Position numbers and translations under genes: made by a program. From Allobosea sp. WAO (GTDB lineage: Bacteria; Pseudomonadota; Alphaproteobacteria; Rhizobiales; Beijerinckiaceae): 64,000 nt of DNA. Where the stretch lies: the NCBI RefSeq assembly GCF_001509835.1, contig NZ_JXTJ01000010.1, forward strand, positions 124,001-188,000. Reading direction: 5' to 3'. This document shows positions 7,877 through 16,369 of the stretch, piece by piece. The number at the start of each line of letters is the position of its first letter. Within the stretch, counting starts at the first letter, position 1. Below the pieces are notes generated by a model, which saw only the letters and a program-made list of their open reading frames with translations, did not search any database and was not told the DNA's origin.

Positions 7877-8245
7877 TCAGCCTGCCGCGGTCGGAAGCAG
7901 GCTTCGCGCCACGCCCTCGATGCGCTCGGCCGCTGCCTCGAGCGCATCGGCCGCGCGCTGCTCGATCTCGCCGGCGCGCTGGTCGGCCGAGCCGGCGTCG
8001 CCCTGCAGGGAGGCGAGGTGGTCTTCCAACCTGGCGACCTTCCTCTGCAACTCGCTGACCTCGTCGGCGACCATCAGCGCCGCCATGACATGCAGGCGCA
8101 TATCGCCGATCTCGCCGAAGGCCTGGCGCATTTCCTCGATCTTACCGTCGTAGATGCGAGCGAGATCCTCCAGATGGGGCTCCTCGCCCTCGCCGCAGGC
8201 CATTCGGTAGGCCTTGCCGGCTATGGTGACGTTCACCTGCGGCAT
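7877..8245 (-). CDS. zapA: Cell division protein ZapA
   Basis: A 122-residue ZapA-family protein that bundles and crosslinks FtsZ filaments at midcell. The N-terminal globular head is MPQVNVTIAGKAYRMACGEGEE, containing the conserved V-x-I-x-G-x-x-Y-x-x-x-C pattern, followed by LARIYDGKIEEMR and a long C-terminal coiled coil (about residues 55-115). Start ATG 8245. It follows the DUF4164 coiled-coil gene by 14 bases. The DUF4164-zapA-6S-5FCL order is typical of Rhizobiales; here ddl is added after zapA. Confidence 0.88.
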   Translation of the reverse strand: MPQVNVTIAGKAYRMACGEGEEPHLEDLARIYDGKIEEMRQAFGEIGDMRLHVMAALMVADEVSELQRKVARLEDHLASLQGDAGSADQRAGEIEQRAADALEAAAERIEGVARSLLPTAAG

Positions 8246-8259
8246 GTCTTTGTCTTTCT

Positions 8260-8556
8260 TCAGCTTTCGGCGTCGCCCGGCGCTTCGGCGCGCGCGACCA
8301 TTTCGTGCAGGGCCGTCATCGCCTTGTCGAGCCGCCGGTCGACCTCCTCGGCGGCGCCCTGGACATGGCCGAGCTTGGCCATGGTACCGTCGAGCTCGAC
8401 GGCGAGGCGGGCCCGGTCGTCCTGCATCAGCGTCAGCTCGGTTTCGAGATTGGCACGACCGCGCTCGGCTTCGAGCCGCCGGCGGGCGGCCGCTTCGAGC
8501 TGGCCGAGCGCGCCTTCGAGGCGCGACAAGGCGTGATCCAATGCTGGAAACGCCAC
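8260..8556 (-). CDS. DUF4164 coiled-coil protein
   Basis: A 98-residue, almost entirely helical protein matching DUF4164, a small Rhizobiales family always seen next to zapA. No catalytic motif is present; heptad-like spacing runs through residues 5-85. The start is GTG at 8556 with a GGAAG ribosome site about 6 bases away; no ATG is available in a suitable place. The constant pairing with zapA suggests a divisome accessory role, which is inference only. Confidence 0.75.
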   Translation of the reverse strand: MAFPALDHALSRLEGALGQLEAAARRRLEAERGRANLETELTLMQDDRARLAVELDGTMAKLGHVQGAAEEVDRRLDKAMTALHEMVARAEAPGDAES

Positions 8557-8876
8557 GTTTCTTCCTTTTCAGGCCGGACAAACCGGCTCAACCGATTCGG
8601 AATCCTAGTGCATGTCGCCGCACCCCGAAAGATCGGCCTGCGCCATGAGCCATCCCTAAGGCTCTGAACGGCTGGGCGATTCACAGGATTTGTCGGGGTA
8701 AGGCGGGTGATCCTTCCCACGCGTAGCGGTGGATTGCGCCGAAATCGCCTGCGCTGATCGAATTGACTCCGCTCGCGGCGAGGGCCTATCGAACGCGCGC
8801 CTTTTTCTGCAACCGTTTCCCGCTCGCCGGCCTGTTTTCACGCGTGAGCGGATGTCCCATCCCCCGGAGTGAGCCA
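8557..8876. promoter_or_regulatory. Divergent intergenic region DUF4164/tkt with candidate tkt promoter
   Basis: This 320-base gap separates two divergent transcripts. TTGACT at 8763-8768, a 17-base spacer and CTATCG at 8786-8791 fit the alphaproteobacterial housekeeping promoter (TTGAC, then CTATAT) and point toward tkt. A GGAG ribosome site lies at 8866-8869. No operator-like dyad for a CbbR/LysR regulator stood out, and the short open frames here look like noise. Confidence 0.5.
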
Positions 8877-10880
<2,004 letters not shown>

Positions 10881-10894
10881 GTTTCTGTGGTCAG

Positions 10895-10913
10895 ACCATG
10901 GATCTGCCATGGT
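10895..10913. repeat. Inverted repeat ACCATGG-N5-CCATGGT between tkt and gap
   Basis: A 7-bp perfect dyad lies 15 bases after the tkt stop and about 65 bases before the gap start. It is followed by only three T residues, so it is a weak terminator candidate or a regulator site. No promoter elements were convincing around it. Confidence 0.35.
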
Positions 10914-10977
10914 TTGGCCGATTTGCCCGCACTAATGGCGCTGGCTGCGCCGCCGAACGGCGAAGGAGAGGATTGAG

Positions 10978-11988
10978 ATGACGGTCAAGGTGGCGATCAA
11001 CGGCTTCGGCCGCATCGGGCGCAACGTTCTGCGCGCGATCATCGAGTCGAAGCGCAAGGACATCGAGGTCGTGGCGATCAACGATCTCGGCCCGGTCGAG
11101 ACCAACGCCCATCTCTTCCGCTTCGATTCGGTGCATGGCCGTTTCCCCGGCACGGTCACCGTCTCGGGCGACACGATCGATGTCGGCCGCGGGCCGATCA
11201 AAGTCACTGCCGTGCGCGATCCCAAGGACCTGCCGCACAAGGCGCTCGGCGTCGACATCGCGCTTGAGTGCACCGGCATCTTCACCACCAAGGAGAAGGC
11301 GGCCGCCCATCTCGCCGCCGGCGCCAAGCGCGTGCTGGTCTCGGCTCCCTGCGACGGCGCCGACCTCACCGTGGTCTACGGCGTCAACCATGGCGAGCTG
11401 ACCAAGGACCACCTCGTCGTCTCGAACGCCTCGTGCACCACGAACTGCCTCGCGCCGGTCGTGCGCGTGCTGCAGGACGCGGTCGGCATCGACAAGGGCT
11501 TCATGACCACGATCCATGCCTATACCGGCGACCAGCCGACGCTCGACACCATGCACAAGGATCTCTACCGGGCCCGCGCCGCAGCGCTCTCGATGATCCC
11601 GACCTCGACCGGCGCCGCCAAGGCGATCGGCCTCGTCATCCCCGAGCTGAAAGGCCGTCTCGACGGCACCTCGATCCGCGTGCCGACGCCGAACGTCTCG
11701 GTCGTCGACTTCAAGTTCATGGCGAAGCGCAAGACCACGGTCGAGAAGATCAACGAGGCCATCATCAAGGCCAGCAAGCGCGGGCCGCTGAAGGGCATCC
11801 TGGCCGTCACCGACCAGCCGAACGTCTCCATGGACTTCAACCATGACCCGGCCTCGTCGACCTTCGCGCTCGACCAGACCAAGGTGATGGACGAGAAGTT
11901 CGTCCGCATCCTCACCTGGTACGACAATGAGTGGGGCTTCTCGAACCGGATGAGCGACACCGCCGTCGCCATGGCCAAGCTGATCTGA
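10978..11988 (+). CDS. gap: Type I glyceraldehyde-3-phosphate dehydrogenase
   Basis: A 336-residue GAPDH that oxidises glyceraldehyde 3-phosphate to 1,3-bisphosphoglycerate, or the reverse in gluconeogenesis. The Rossmann start is VAINGFGRIGRNVLRA, and the active-site ASCTTNC places the catalytic Cys near residue 153. The substrate region is TSTGAAKAIGLVIPEL and the C-terminus WYDNEWGFSNRM. An Asp at the end of strand 2 (AIND, about residue 36) suggests NAD+ preference. Ribosome site AGGAGAGG lies about 5 bases before the ATG. It is the second enzyme of the tkt-gap-pgk-fba cluster. Confidence 0.95.
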   Translation: MTVKVAINGFGRIGRNVLRAIIESKRKDIEVVAINDLGPVETNAHLFRFDSVHGRFPGTVTVSGDTIDVGRGPIKVTAVRDPKDLPHKALGVDIALECTGIFTTKEKAAAHLAAGAKRVLVSAPCDGADLTVVYGVNHGELTKDHLVVSNASCTTNCLAPVVRVLQDAVGIDKGFMTTIHAYTGDQPTLDTMHKDLYRARAAALSMIPTSTGAAKAIGLVIPELKGRLDGTSIRVPTPNVSVVDFKFMAKRKTTVEKINEAIIKASKRGPLKGILAVTDQPNVSMDFNHDPASSTFALDQTKVMDEKFVRILTWYDNEWGFSNRMSDTAVAMAKLI

Positions 11989-12003
11989 CCCAGAAGGGTC
12001 CCT

Positions 12004-12030
12004 GAATGGCCGCGCCCGGCGCGGCCATTC
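12004..12030 (+). terminator. Hairpin after gap
   Basis: A perfect 11-12 bp stem (AATGGCCGCGC with its complement) around a 3-base loop begins 15 bases after the gap stop. It is followed by only short T runs. It could partly terminate the gap transcript or set mRNA stability between gap and the downstream genes. Confidence 0.55.
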
Positions 12031-12059
12031 CACTTTCACGAACGGGAAAGCCAGAGCCC

Positions 12060-12521
12060 ATGAACAAGATCGAGCCTACCGTCGCGAACCCGTCGCCCGC
12101 TCCCGAGGCGATTATTCCGCCCGCCCCGACCATGGCGGAAGCCGCCGCGGCCCGCGCCGCCGAGATCAAGGCCGCCGAACCAACCGTCGCCAGCGATCCG
12201 CGCAAGCTCGACCAGCTCTCGCGGATCGAGGAGAAGGCGGCTCGGATCGAAGAGAAGTTCGCCCGCTACGAGGCCGTGTTGACCCGTGCCGAAGCCTCGC
12301 TCGAGCGCAGCGCCCAGAAGGTCGACCTCGCCGCCGGCACCATGGATTTCGCCGGGCTGCGCGAGGAACTCTCGACGCTCCGCCAGCGCGTCAACGCGAC
12401 GCCGCGTTTTGGCGCGCTGTTGCTGACCGGCATCGTGACCGCCGTCCTAACGGTGATCCTCACCGTGATCGTGCTGAAGAACGGCGTCCCCGGCATCCTG
12501 CCGCCGAGCCTGCCGCGCTGA
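12060..12521 (+). CDS. Unknown coiled-coil protein with one C-terminal membrane segment
   Basis: A 153-residue protein of no recognised family. Residues 1-45 are Pro/Ala/Glu-rich and probably disordered. Residues 48-95 form a charged helix (LSRIEEKAARIEEKFARYEAV and following) suited to a coiled coil. A single membrane helix lies near residues 118-141 (FGALLLTGIVTAVLTVILTVIVL), followed by a short outer tail. The topology resembles small alphaproteobacterial membrane-anchored coiled coils. The ATG at 12060 is chosen because the upstream codons lie inside the gap hairpin. It sits between gap and pgk, 48 bases before pgk, so it is probably co-transcribed. Confidence 0.65.
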   Translation: MNKIEPTVANPSPAPEAIIPPAPTMAEAAAARAAEIKAAEPTVASDPRKLDQLSRIEEKAARIEEKFARYEAVLTRAEASLERSAQKVDLAAGTMDFAGLREELSTLRQRVNATPRFGALLLTGIVTAVLTVILTVIVLKNGVPGILPPSLPR

Positions 12522-12569
12522 CGCTGTCACGCTGACCCTGCCACGCCCCGACCTTCGGAAGAGACTGCG

Positions 12570-13763
12570 ATGCCTGCTTTCCGCACCCTCGACGACGCCG
12601 ACCTCGCCGGAAAGCGCGTTCTCGTCCGCGTCGACCTCAACGTGCCGATGGAAGACGGCAAGGTCAGCGACGCGACAAGGATCGAGCGTGTGCTGCCGAC
12701 GATCCGCGAGATCTCCGAGAAGGGGGGCAAGGTCATCCTGCTGGCGCATTTCGGCCGGCCCAAGGGCCGCGATGAGAAGAACAGCCTGAGGCAGGTCGTT
12801 CCGGCGCTCGCCCATGCGCTCGGCCAGCCCGTGATCTTCGTCGGCGACTGCATCGGCGAGGATGTCGCCAAGGCGGTCGCTGCGGCCAAGAATGGCGAGG
12901 TGCTGCTGCTCGAGAACACCCGCTTCCATGCCGGCGACGAGAAGAACGATCCGGAGTTCGTTAAGGCGCTCGCCGCCAATGGCGATGTCTATGTCAACGA
13001 CGCCTTCTCCGCGGCGCACCGGGCGCATGCCTCGACCGAGGGGCTGGCGCATGTGCTGCCGGCCTATGCTGGCCGCACCATGCAGGCCGAACTCGAGGCG
13101 CTCTCTGCCGGCCTCGACAGCCCGGCGCGGCCGGTGCTGGCGATCGTCGGCGGTGCCAAGGTCTCGACCAAGCTCGAGCTGCTTGGCAACTTGGTGAAGA
13201 AGGTCGACCTGCTCGTCATTGGCGGCGGCATGGCCAACACCTTCCTCGCGGCGCGCGGCGTCAATGTCGGCAAGTCGCTCTGCGAGCATGATCTCGTCGC
13301 GACCGCCCGCGAGATCGAGGAGAAGGCCAAGGCCGCCGGCTGCGAGATCCTCCTGCCGGTCGATGCGCTGGTGGCGCGCGAGTTCAAGGCCAATCCCGGC
13401 CACCGCGTCGTCTCGATCGGCGAGGTCGCCGATGACGAGATGATCCTCGATGCCGGCCCGCTCAGCGTCGCCGAGGTCGTGCTGCGGCTCGACAAGGTCA
13501 AGACCGTGGTCTGGAACGGCCCGTTCGGCGCTTTCGAACTGCCGCCCTTCGACACGGCGACGGTGACGGTCGCCAAGGCGGTGGCCGAGCGCGCCCGGAC
13601 CAACCGGCTCGTCGCGGTCGCCGGCGGCGGCGACACGGTAGCGGCGATGAACCATGCCGGCGTCGCCGACGACCTGACCTATGTCTCGACGGCGGGCGGC
13701 GCCTTCCTCGAATGGATGGAAGGCAAGGCCCTGCCGGGCGTCGAGGCGCTCCGCAAGGGCTGA
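12570..13763 (+). CDS. pgk: Phosphoglycerate kinase
   Basis: A 397-residue kinase that interconverts 1,3-bisphosphoglycerate + ADP and 3-phosphoglycerate + ATP. Visible: RVLVRVDLNVPMEDGKV at the N-terminus, HFGRPKG, the NDAFSAAHRAHAS substrate segment, IVGGAKVSTKLELL, WNGPFGAFE and the nucleotide-binding GGGDTVAAMNHAG. Length is standard. Start ATG 12570, with GGAAGAG about 10 bases upstream. Gene order places it in the gluconeogenic/Calvin-type block between gap and fba. Confidence 0.95.
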   Translation: MPAFRTLDDADLAGKRVLVRVDLNVPMEDGKVSDATRIERVLPTIREISEKGGKVILLAHFGRPKGRDEKNSLRQVVPALAHALGQPVIFVGDCIGEDVAKAVAAAKNGEVLLLENTRFHAGDEKNDPEFVKALAANGDVYVNDAFSAAHRAHASTEGLAHVLPAYAGRTMQAELEALSAGLDSPARPVLAIVGGAKVSTKLELLGNLVKKVDLLVIGGGMANTFLAARGVNVGKSLCEHDLVATAREIEEKAKAAGCEILLPVDALVAREFKANPGHRVVSIGEVADDEMILDAGPLSVAEVVLRLDKVKTVVWNGPFGAFELPPFDTATVTVAKAVAERARTNRLVAVAGGGDTVAAMNHAGVADDLTYVSTAGGAFLEWMEGKALPGVEALRKG

Positions 13764-13805
13764 GCCCTGCCGCAGCCTGCGGTTGCGTGGCGGAATGTTT
13801 ATGCT

Positions 13806-13831
13806 ATGTTCTCGTTCATGAGCGAGAACAT
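13806..13831. promoter_or_regulatory. 26-bp palindrome over the start of a small gene
   Basis: ATGTTCTCG and CGAGAACAT form perfect 9-bp arms around 8 bases (13806-13814 and 13823-13831). The dyad covers both possible ATGs of the next small gene, so it could be an operator or an mRNA hairpin that hides the start. It does not fit the alphaproteobacterial LexA box (GTTC-N7-GTTC). Confidence 0.45.
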
Positions 13832-14078
13832 CAAAGACGTTGTCCCGCAAATCCTGATGAAAATTCAGGAAGATCTTGCTGCGTTTCGTCGCGATGTGAC
13901 GGAACGCCTCGATCGTCTCGAAGTGATCCAGAAGCAGGAGCGCCGTAACACGGCTGCCATGCTGGTAATGATGCGCGGGACGGCGGGCGTCTATGAGGAG
14001 CGACTGAACCAGCTCGAGATCGACCGTATCGTCAAGCTGGAGGACCGGATGGCGGCTGTCGAAGCGCGACTGCGCTGA
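13818..14078 (+). CDS. Small helical protein of unknown function
   Basis: An 86-residue protein (90 if the ATG at 13806 is used) that is helical throughout. Charged heptads run through ILMKIQEDLAAFRRDVTERLDRL and a second helix EERLNQLEIDRIVKLEDRM. A short hydrophobic turn, NTAAMLVMMRGTAG, lies between them. I recall similar short proteins in other Rhizobiales, without known function. No Shine-Dalgarno is evident, and both candidate starts sit inside a 26-bp palindrome. It lies between pgk and fba. Coiled-coil oligomerisation is likely; anything more is guesswork. Confidence 0.6.
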   Translation: MSENIKDVVPQILMKIQEDLAAFRRDVTERLDRLEVIQKQERRNTAAMLVMMRGTAGVYEERLNQLEIDRIVKLEDRMAAVEARLR

Positions 14079-14172
14079 GCCGGATTCACGCTTTCGTCGG
14101 CTTTCGCTTTGCGTCCGCCACAGTTCGATTCTAAACCCTCCGGGTAAAGCAGAGTCCAACCGGAGGATCATC

Positions 14173-15255
14173 GTGGCCCGTATCACGCTTCGCCAATTGC
14201 TCGACCATGCCGCCGAGAACGACTACGGCGTTCCGGCCTTCAACATCAACAACATGGAGCAGGCGCTGGCGATCATGGCGGCTGCGGACGCTACCGACGC
14301 TCCGGTGATCATCCAGGCCTCGCGCGGGGCGCGCTCCTACGCCAACGACATCATGCTCAAGCACATGATGGACGCGGTCACCGAGATCTACCCGCATATC
14401 CCGGTCTGCGTGCATCTCGACCACGGCAACGAGCCGGCGACCTGCATGACCGCGATCCAGGCCGGCTTCACCTCGGTGATGATGGACGGCTCGCTCAAGG
14501 CCGACGGCAAGACCCCGGGCGATTGGGACTACAATGTCGGCGTGACCAAGACCGTCACCGACATGGCCCATCTCGGCGGTATCTCGGTCGAGGGTGAGCT
14601 CGGCGTGCTCGGTTCGCTCGAGAGCGGCGAGGGCGAGAAGGAGGACGGCCACGGCTTCGAGGGCAAGCTCAGCCACGACCAACTCCTGACCAACCCCGAC
14701 GAGGCGGTGAAGTTCGTCGCCGAGACCAAGGTCGATGCGCTCGCCATCGCGATGGGCACCTCGCACGGCGCCTACAAGTTCACGCGCAAGCCCGACGGCG
14801 CGATCCTGGCGATGCATGTCATCGAGGAGATCCACAAGAAGCTGCCGAACATGCATCTCGTCATGCACGGCTCGTCCTCGGTGCCGCAGGACCTGCAGGA
14901 CATCATCAACCAGTATGGCGGCAAGATGCCCCAGACCTGGGGCGTCCCGGTCGAGGAGATTCAGCGCGGCATCAAGCATGGCGTACGCAAGATCAACATC
15001 GACACCGACAACCGCATGGCGATGACCGGCCAGATCCGCAAGATCCTGTCCGAGAACCCCGGCGAGTTCGATCCGCGCAAGTATCTGAAGCCGGCCATGG
15101 AAGCGATGACCAAGCTCTGCAAGCAGCGCCTGGAAGAGTTCAACACCGCCGGCCAAGCCTCGAAGATCAAGCGCGTCATCACCCTGGCCGACATGGCCAA
15201 GCGCTATGCCAAGGGCGAGCTCGACCCGACCTTCGGCGCCAAGAAGGCGGCCTGA
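14173..15255 (+). CDS. fba: Class II fructose-bisphosphate aldolase (Calvin-cycle subtype)
   Basis: A 360-residue zinc aldolase that condenses dihydroxyacetone phosphate with glyceraldehyde 3-phosphate. Zinc and catalytic residues are visible in VCVHLDHGNEPATC, SVMMDGS, EGELGVLGSLE and MHGSSSVPQ, and the phosphate loop in KINIDTDNRMAMTG. Length and sequence style fit the CbbA/class IIB type found in Calvin-cycle operons. The start is GTG at 14173 with a strong GGAGG 7 bases away; no nearby ATG gives the conserved MARITLRQLLDHAAE start. A strong terminator follows, ending the tkt-fba block. Confidence 0.95.
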   Translation: MARITLRQLLDHAAENDYGVPAFNINNMEQALAIMAAADATDAPVIIQASRGARSYANDIMLKHMMDAVTEIYPHIPVCVHLDHGNEPATCMTAIQAGFTSVMMDGSLKADGKTPGDWDYNVGVTKTVTDMAHLGGISVEGELGVLGSLESGEGEKEDGHGFEGKLSHDQLLTNPDEAVKFVAETKVDALAIAMGTSHGAYKFTRKPDGAILAMHVIEEIHKKLPNMHLVMHGSSSVPQDLQDIINQYGGKMPQTWGVPVEEIQRGIKHGVRKINIDTDNRMAMTGQIRKILSENPGEFDPRKYLKPAMEAMTKLCKQRLEEFNTAGQASKIKRVITLADMAKRYAKGELDPTFGAKKAA

Positions 15256-15310
15256 GCCCAGTCGCAAGTCCTTGGGCTGCCGCTCGCCGTGGCAGCCAAC
15301 TCAGTTCCAG

Positions 15311-15340
15311 CGCCGCCGGGTTTCCGGCGGCGTTTTTCTT
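15311..15340 (+). terminator. Intrinsic terminator after fba
   Basis: A 9-bp GC stem (CGCCGCCGG / CCGGCGGCG) with a 4-base loop is followed directly by TTTTTCTT. It is the clearest intrinsic terminator in the window and ends the sugar-phosphate block. Confidence 0.9.
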
Positions 15341-15356
15341 TGGCCGATACAAACCC

Positions 15357-15407
15357 TTGACGATTTAGGTCGTTTGTCCTAATTGAGATTTAGGACGGGT
15401 GACCTAG
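15357..15407 (+). promoter_or_regulatory. TetR promoter with two tandem operator palindromes
   Basis: TTGACG at 15357-15362, a 17-base spacer and TAATTG at 15380-15385 make a good promoter. Two palindromes of the form TTAGG-N8-CCTAR overlap it: 15365-15382 and 15390-15407. They match each other at TTAGG(T/A)C...G(T/A)CCTA, with centres 25 bases apart. They cover the spacer/-10 and the start region, as expected for autorepression by the TetR protein encoded 40 bases downstream. Confidence 0.75.
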
Positions 15408-15446
15408 CGAGATGTTCGGTCCGCAGGGAGAACGGGGAGGTCCGGC

Positions 15447-16037
15447 GTGAGGGCAGCCGCCACCAGGCAGCAAATCGTCGCTGCGGCCGATCAGCTCTTC
15501 TACGAGCGCGGCTACGAGCCGACCGCCTTTGCCGACATCGCGGCGGCCGTCGGCATTTCCCGCGGGAATTTCTATTATCTTTTCAGGGCGAAGGACGAGA
15601 TTCTCGCGGCCGTGATCGCATTGCGGCTGGACCGGACGCGCAGCATGCTGGAGCGCTGGCAGGGAGAGGTCGAGACGCCGCGCGCGCGCATAGGTTGCTT
15701 CATCGGCATGTTGACCGCCAATCGCACCAAGATCATGCGCCATGGCTGTCCGGTCGGCACGCTCTGCAACGAGCTTGCGAAACTCGACCATCACGCACAG
15801 CAGTACGCGGCCGAGATCTTCACCCTGTTCCGGGACTGGCTCGCGTCGCAGTTCGTCGCGCTCGGCTGTGCGGCCGAAGCGGACAGGCTGGCGATGCATG
15901 TGCTGATGCGCAGCCAGGGCGTCGCAACCTTGGCGGCCGCCTTTCACGACGAGGCTTTCATCCAGCAGGAGGTCGAGGACATGTCGGCTTGGCTAGAAGG
16001 CCTGAAACCGCTCGAAAACACCCTGTCAGTCGCCTGA
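15447..16037 (+). CDS. TetR/AcrR family transcriptional regulator
   Basis: A 196-residue one-component repressor. The DNA-binding domain is at residues 6-52: TRQQIVAAADQLFYERGYEPT, then ADIAAAVGISRGNFYYLFRAKDEIL, a textbook TetR helix-turn-helix. The ligand domain contains CPVGTLCNELAK and cannot be matched to a known effector. The start is GTG at 15447 with GGGGAGG 6 bases upstream. Two tandem palindromes overlapping its promoter are the likely autoregulatory sites. It is followed after 24 bases by a YciI-like gene, probably co-transcribed and perhaps its main target. Confidence 0.88.
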   Translation: MRAAATRQQIVAAADQLFYERGYEPTAFADIAAAVGISRGNFYYLFRAKDEILAAVIALRLDRTRSMLERWQGEVETPRARIGCFIGMLTANRTKIMRHGCPVGTLCNELAKLDHHAQQYAAEIFTLFRDWLASQFVALGCAAEADRLAMHVLMRSQGVATLAAAFHDEAFIQQEVEDMSAWLEGLKPLENTLSVA

Positions 16038-16061
16038 TCCATTCGCCGGAAAGGTAGCCCT

Positions 16062-16349
16062 ATGTTTGTCGTCGCGCTCCGCTTCTCCGCCAACAAGTCC
16101 CGTGCGGCAGTCCTGATGCCGGCCCATAACGACTGGATCAGGCGCGGCTTCGATGACGGCGTCTTCCTGCTGACGGGCAGCCTGAAGTCGGGAGGCGGCG
16201 GCATGGTTCTCGCGCACAAGCTGTCACGCGAAGAGCTCGATGCGCGCCTGCGGGAGGACCCCTTCGTCGCCGAGGATGTCGTCGGCGCCGATGTCCTCGA
16301 GATCGCTGCCGGACGAGCCGATGATCGGCTCGCCTTCCTGCTGAACTGA
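16062..16349 (+). CDS. YciI-like family protein
   Basis: A 95-residue alpha/beta protein of the YciI superfamily (dimeric ferredoxin-like fold). The family pattern is present: FVVALRFSANKS, then PAHNDWIRRGFDDGVFLLTGSL, where the His-Asx pair in PAHNDW is the conserved active-site-like position. A glycine-rich strand, SGGGGMVLAH, and an EDPF region follow. YciI proteins include poorly defined hydrolases and dehalogenation helpers, so the function is open. The gene follows the TetR gene with AAGG as ribosome site, suggesting a two-gene stress or xenobiotic-response unit. Confidence 0.75.
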   Translation: MFVVALRFSANKSRAAVLMPAHNDWIRRGFDDGVFLLTGSLKSGGGGMVLAHKLSREELDARLREDPFVAEDVVGADVLEIAAGRADDRLAFLLN

Positions 16350-16369
16350 CGGGCAAGGCGCCGGCAGGA

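Noticed and set aside
13806..13831. SOS (LexA) box at the small gene between pgk and fba
   Set aside because: GTTC is present, but the second GTTC at the required 7-base spacing is not; the signal is an inverted, not direct, repeat.
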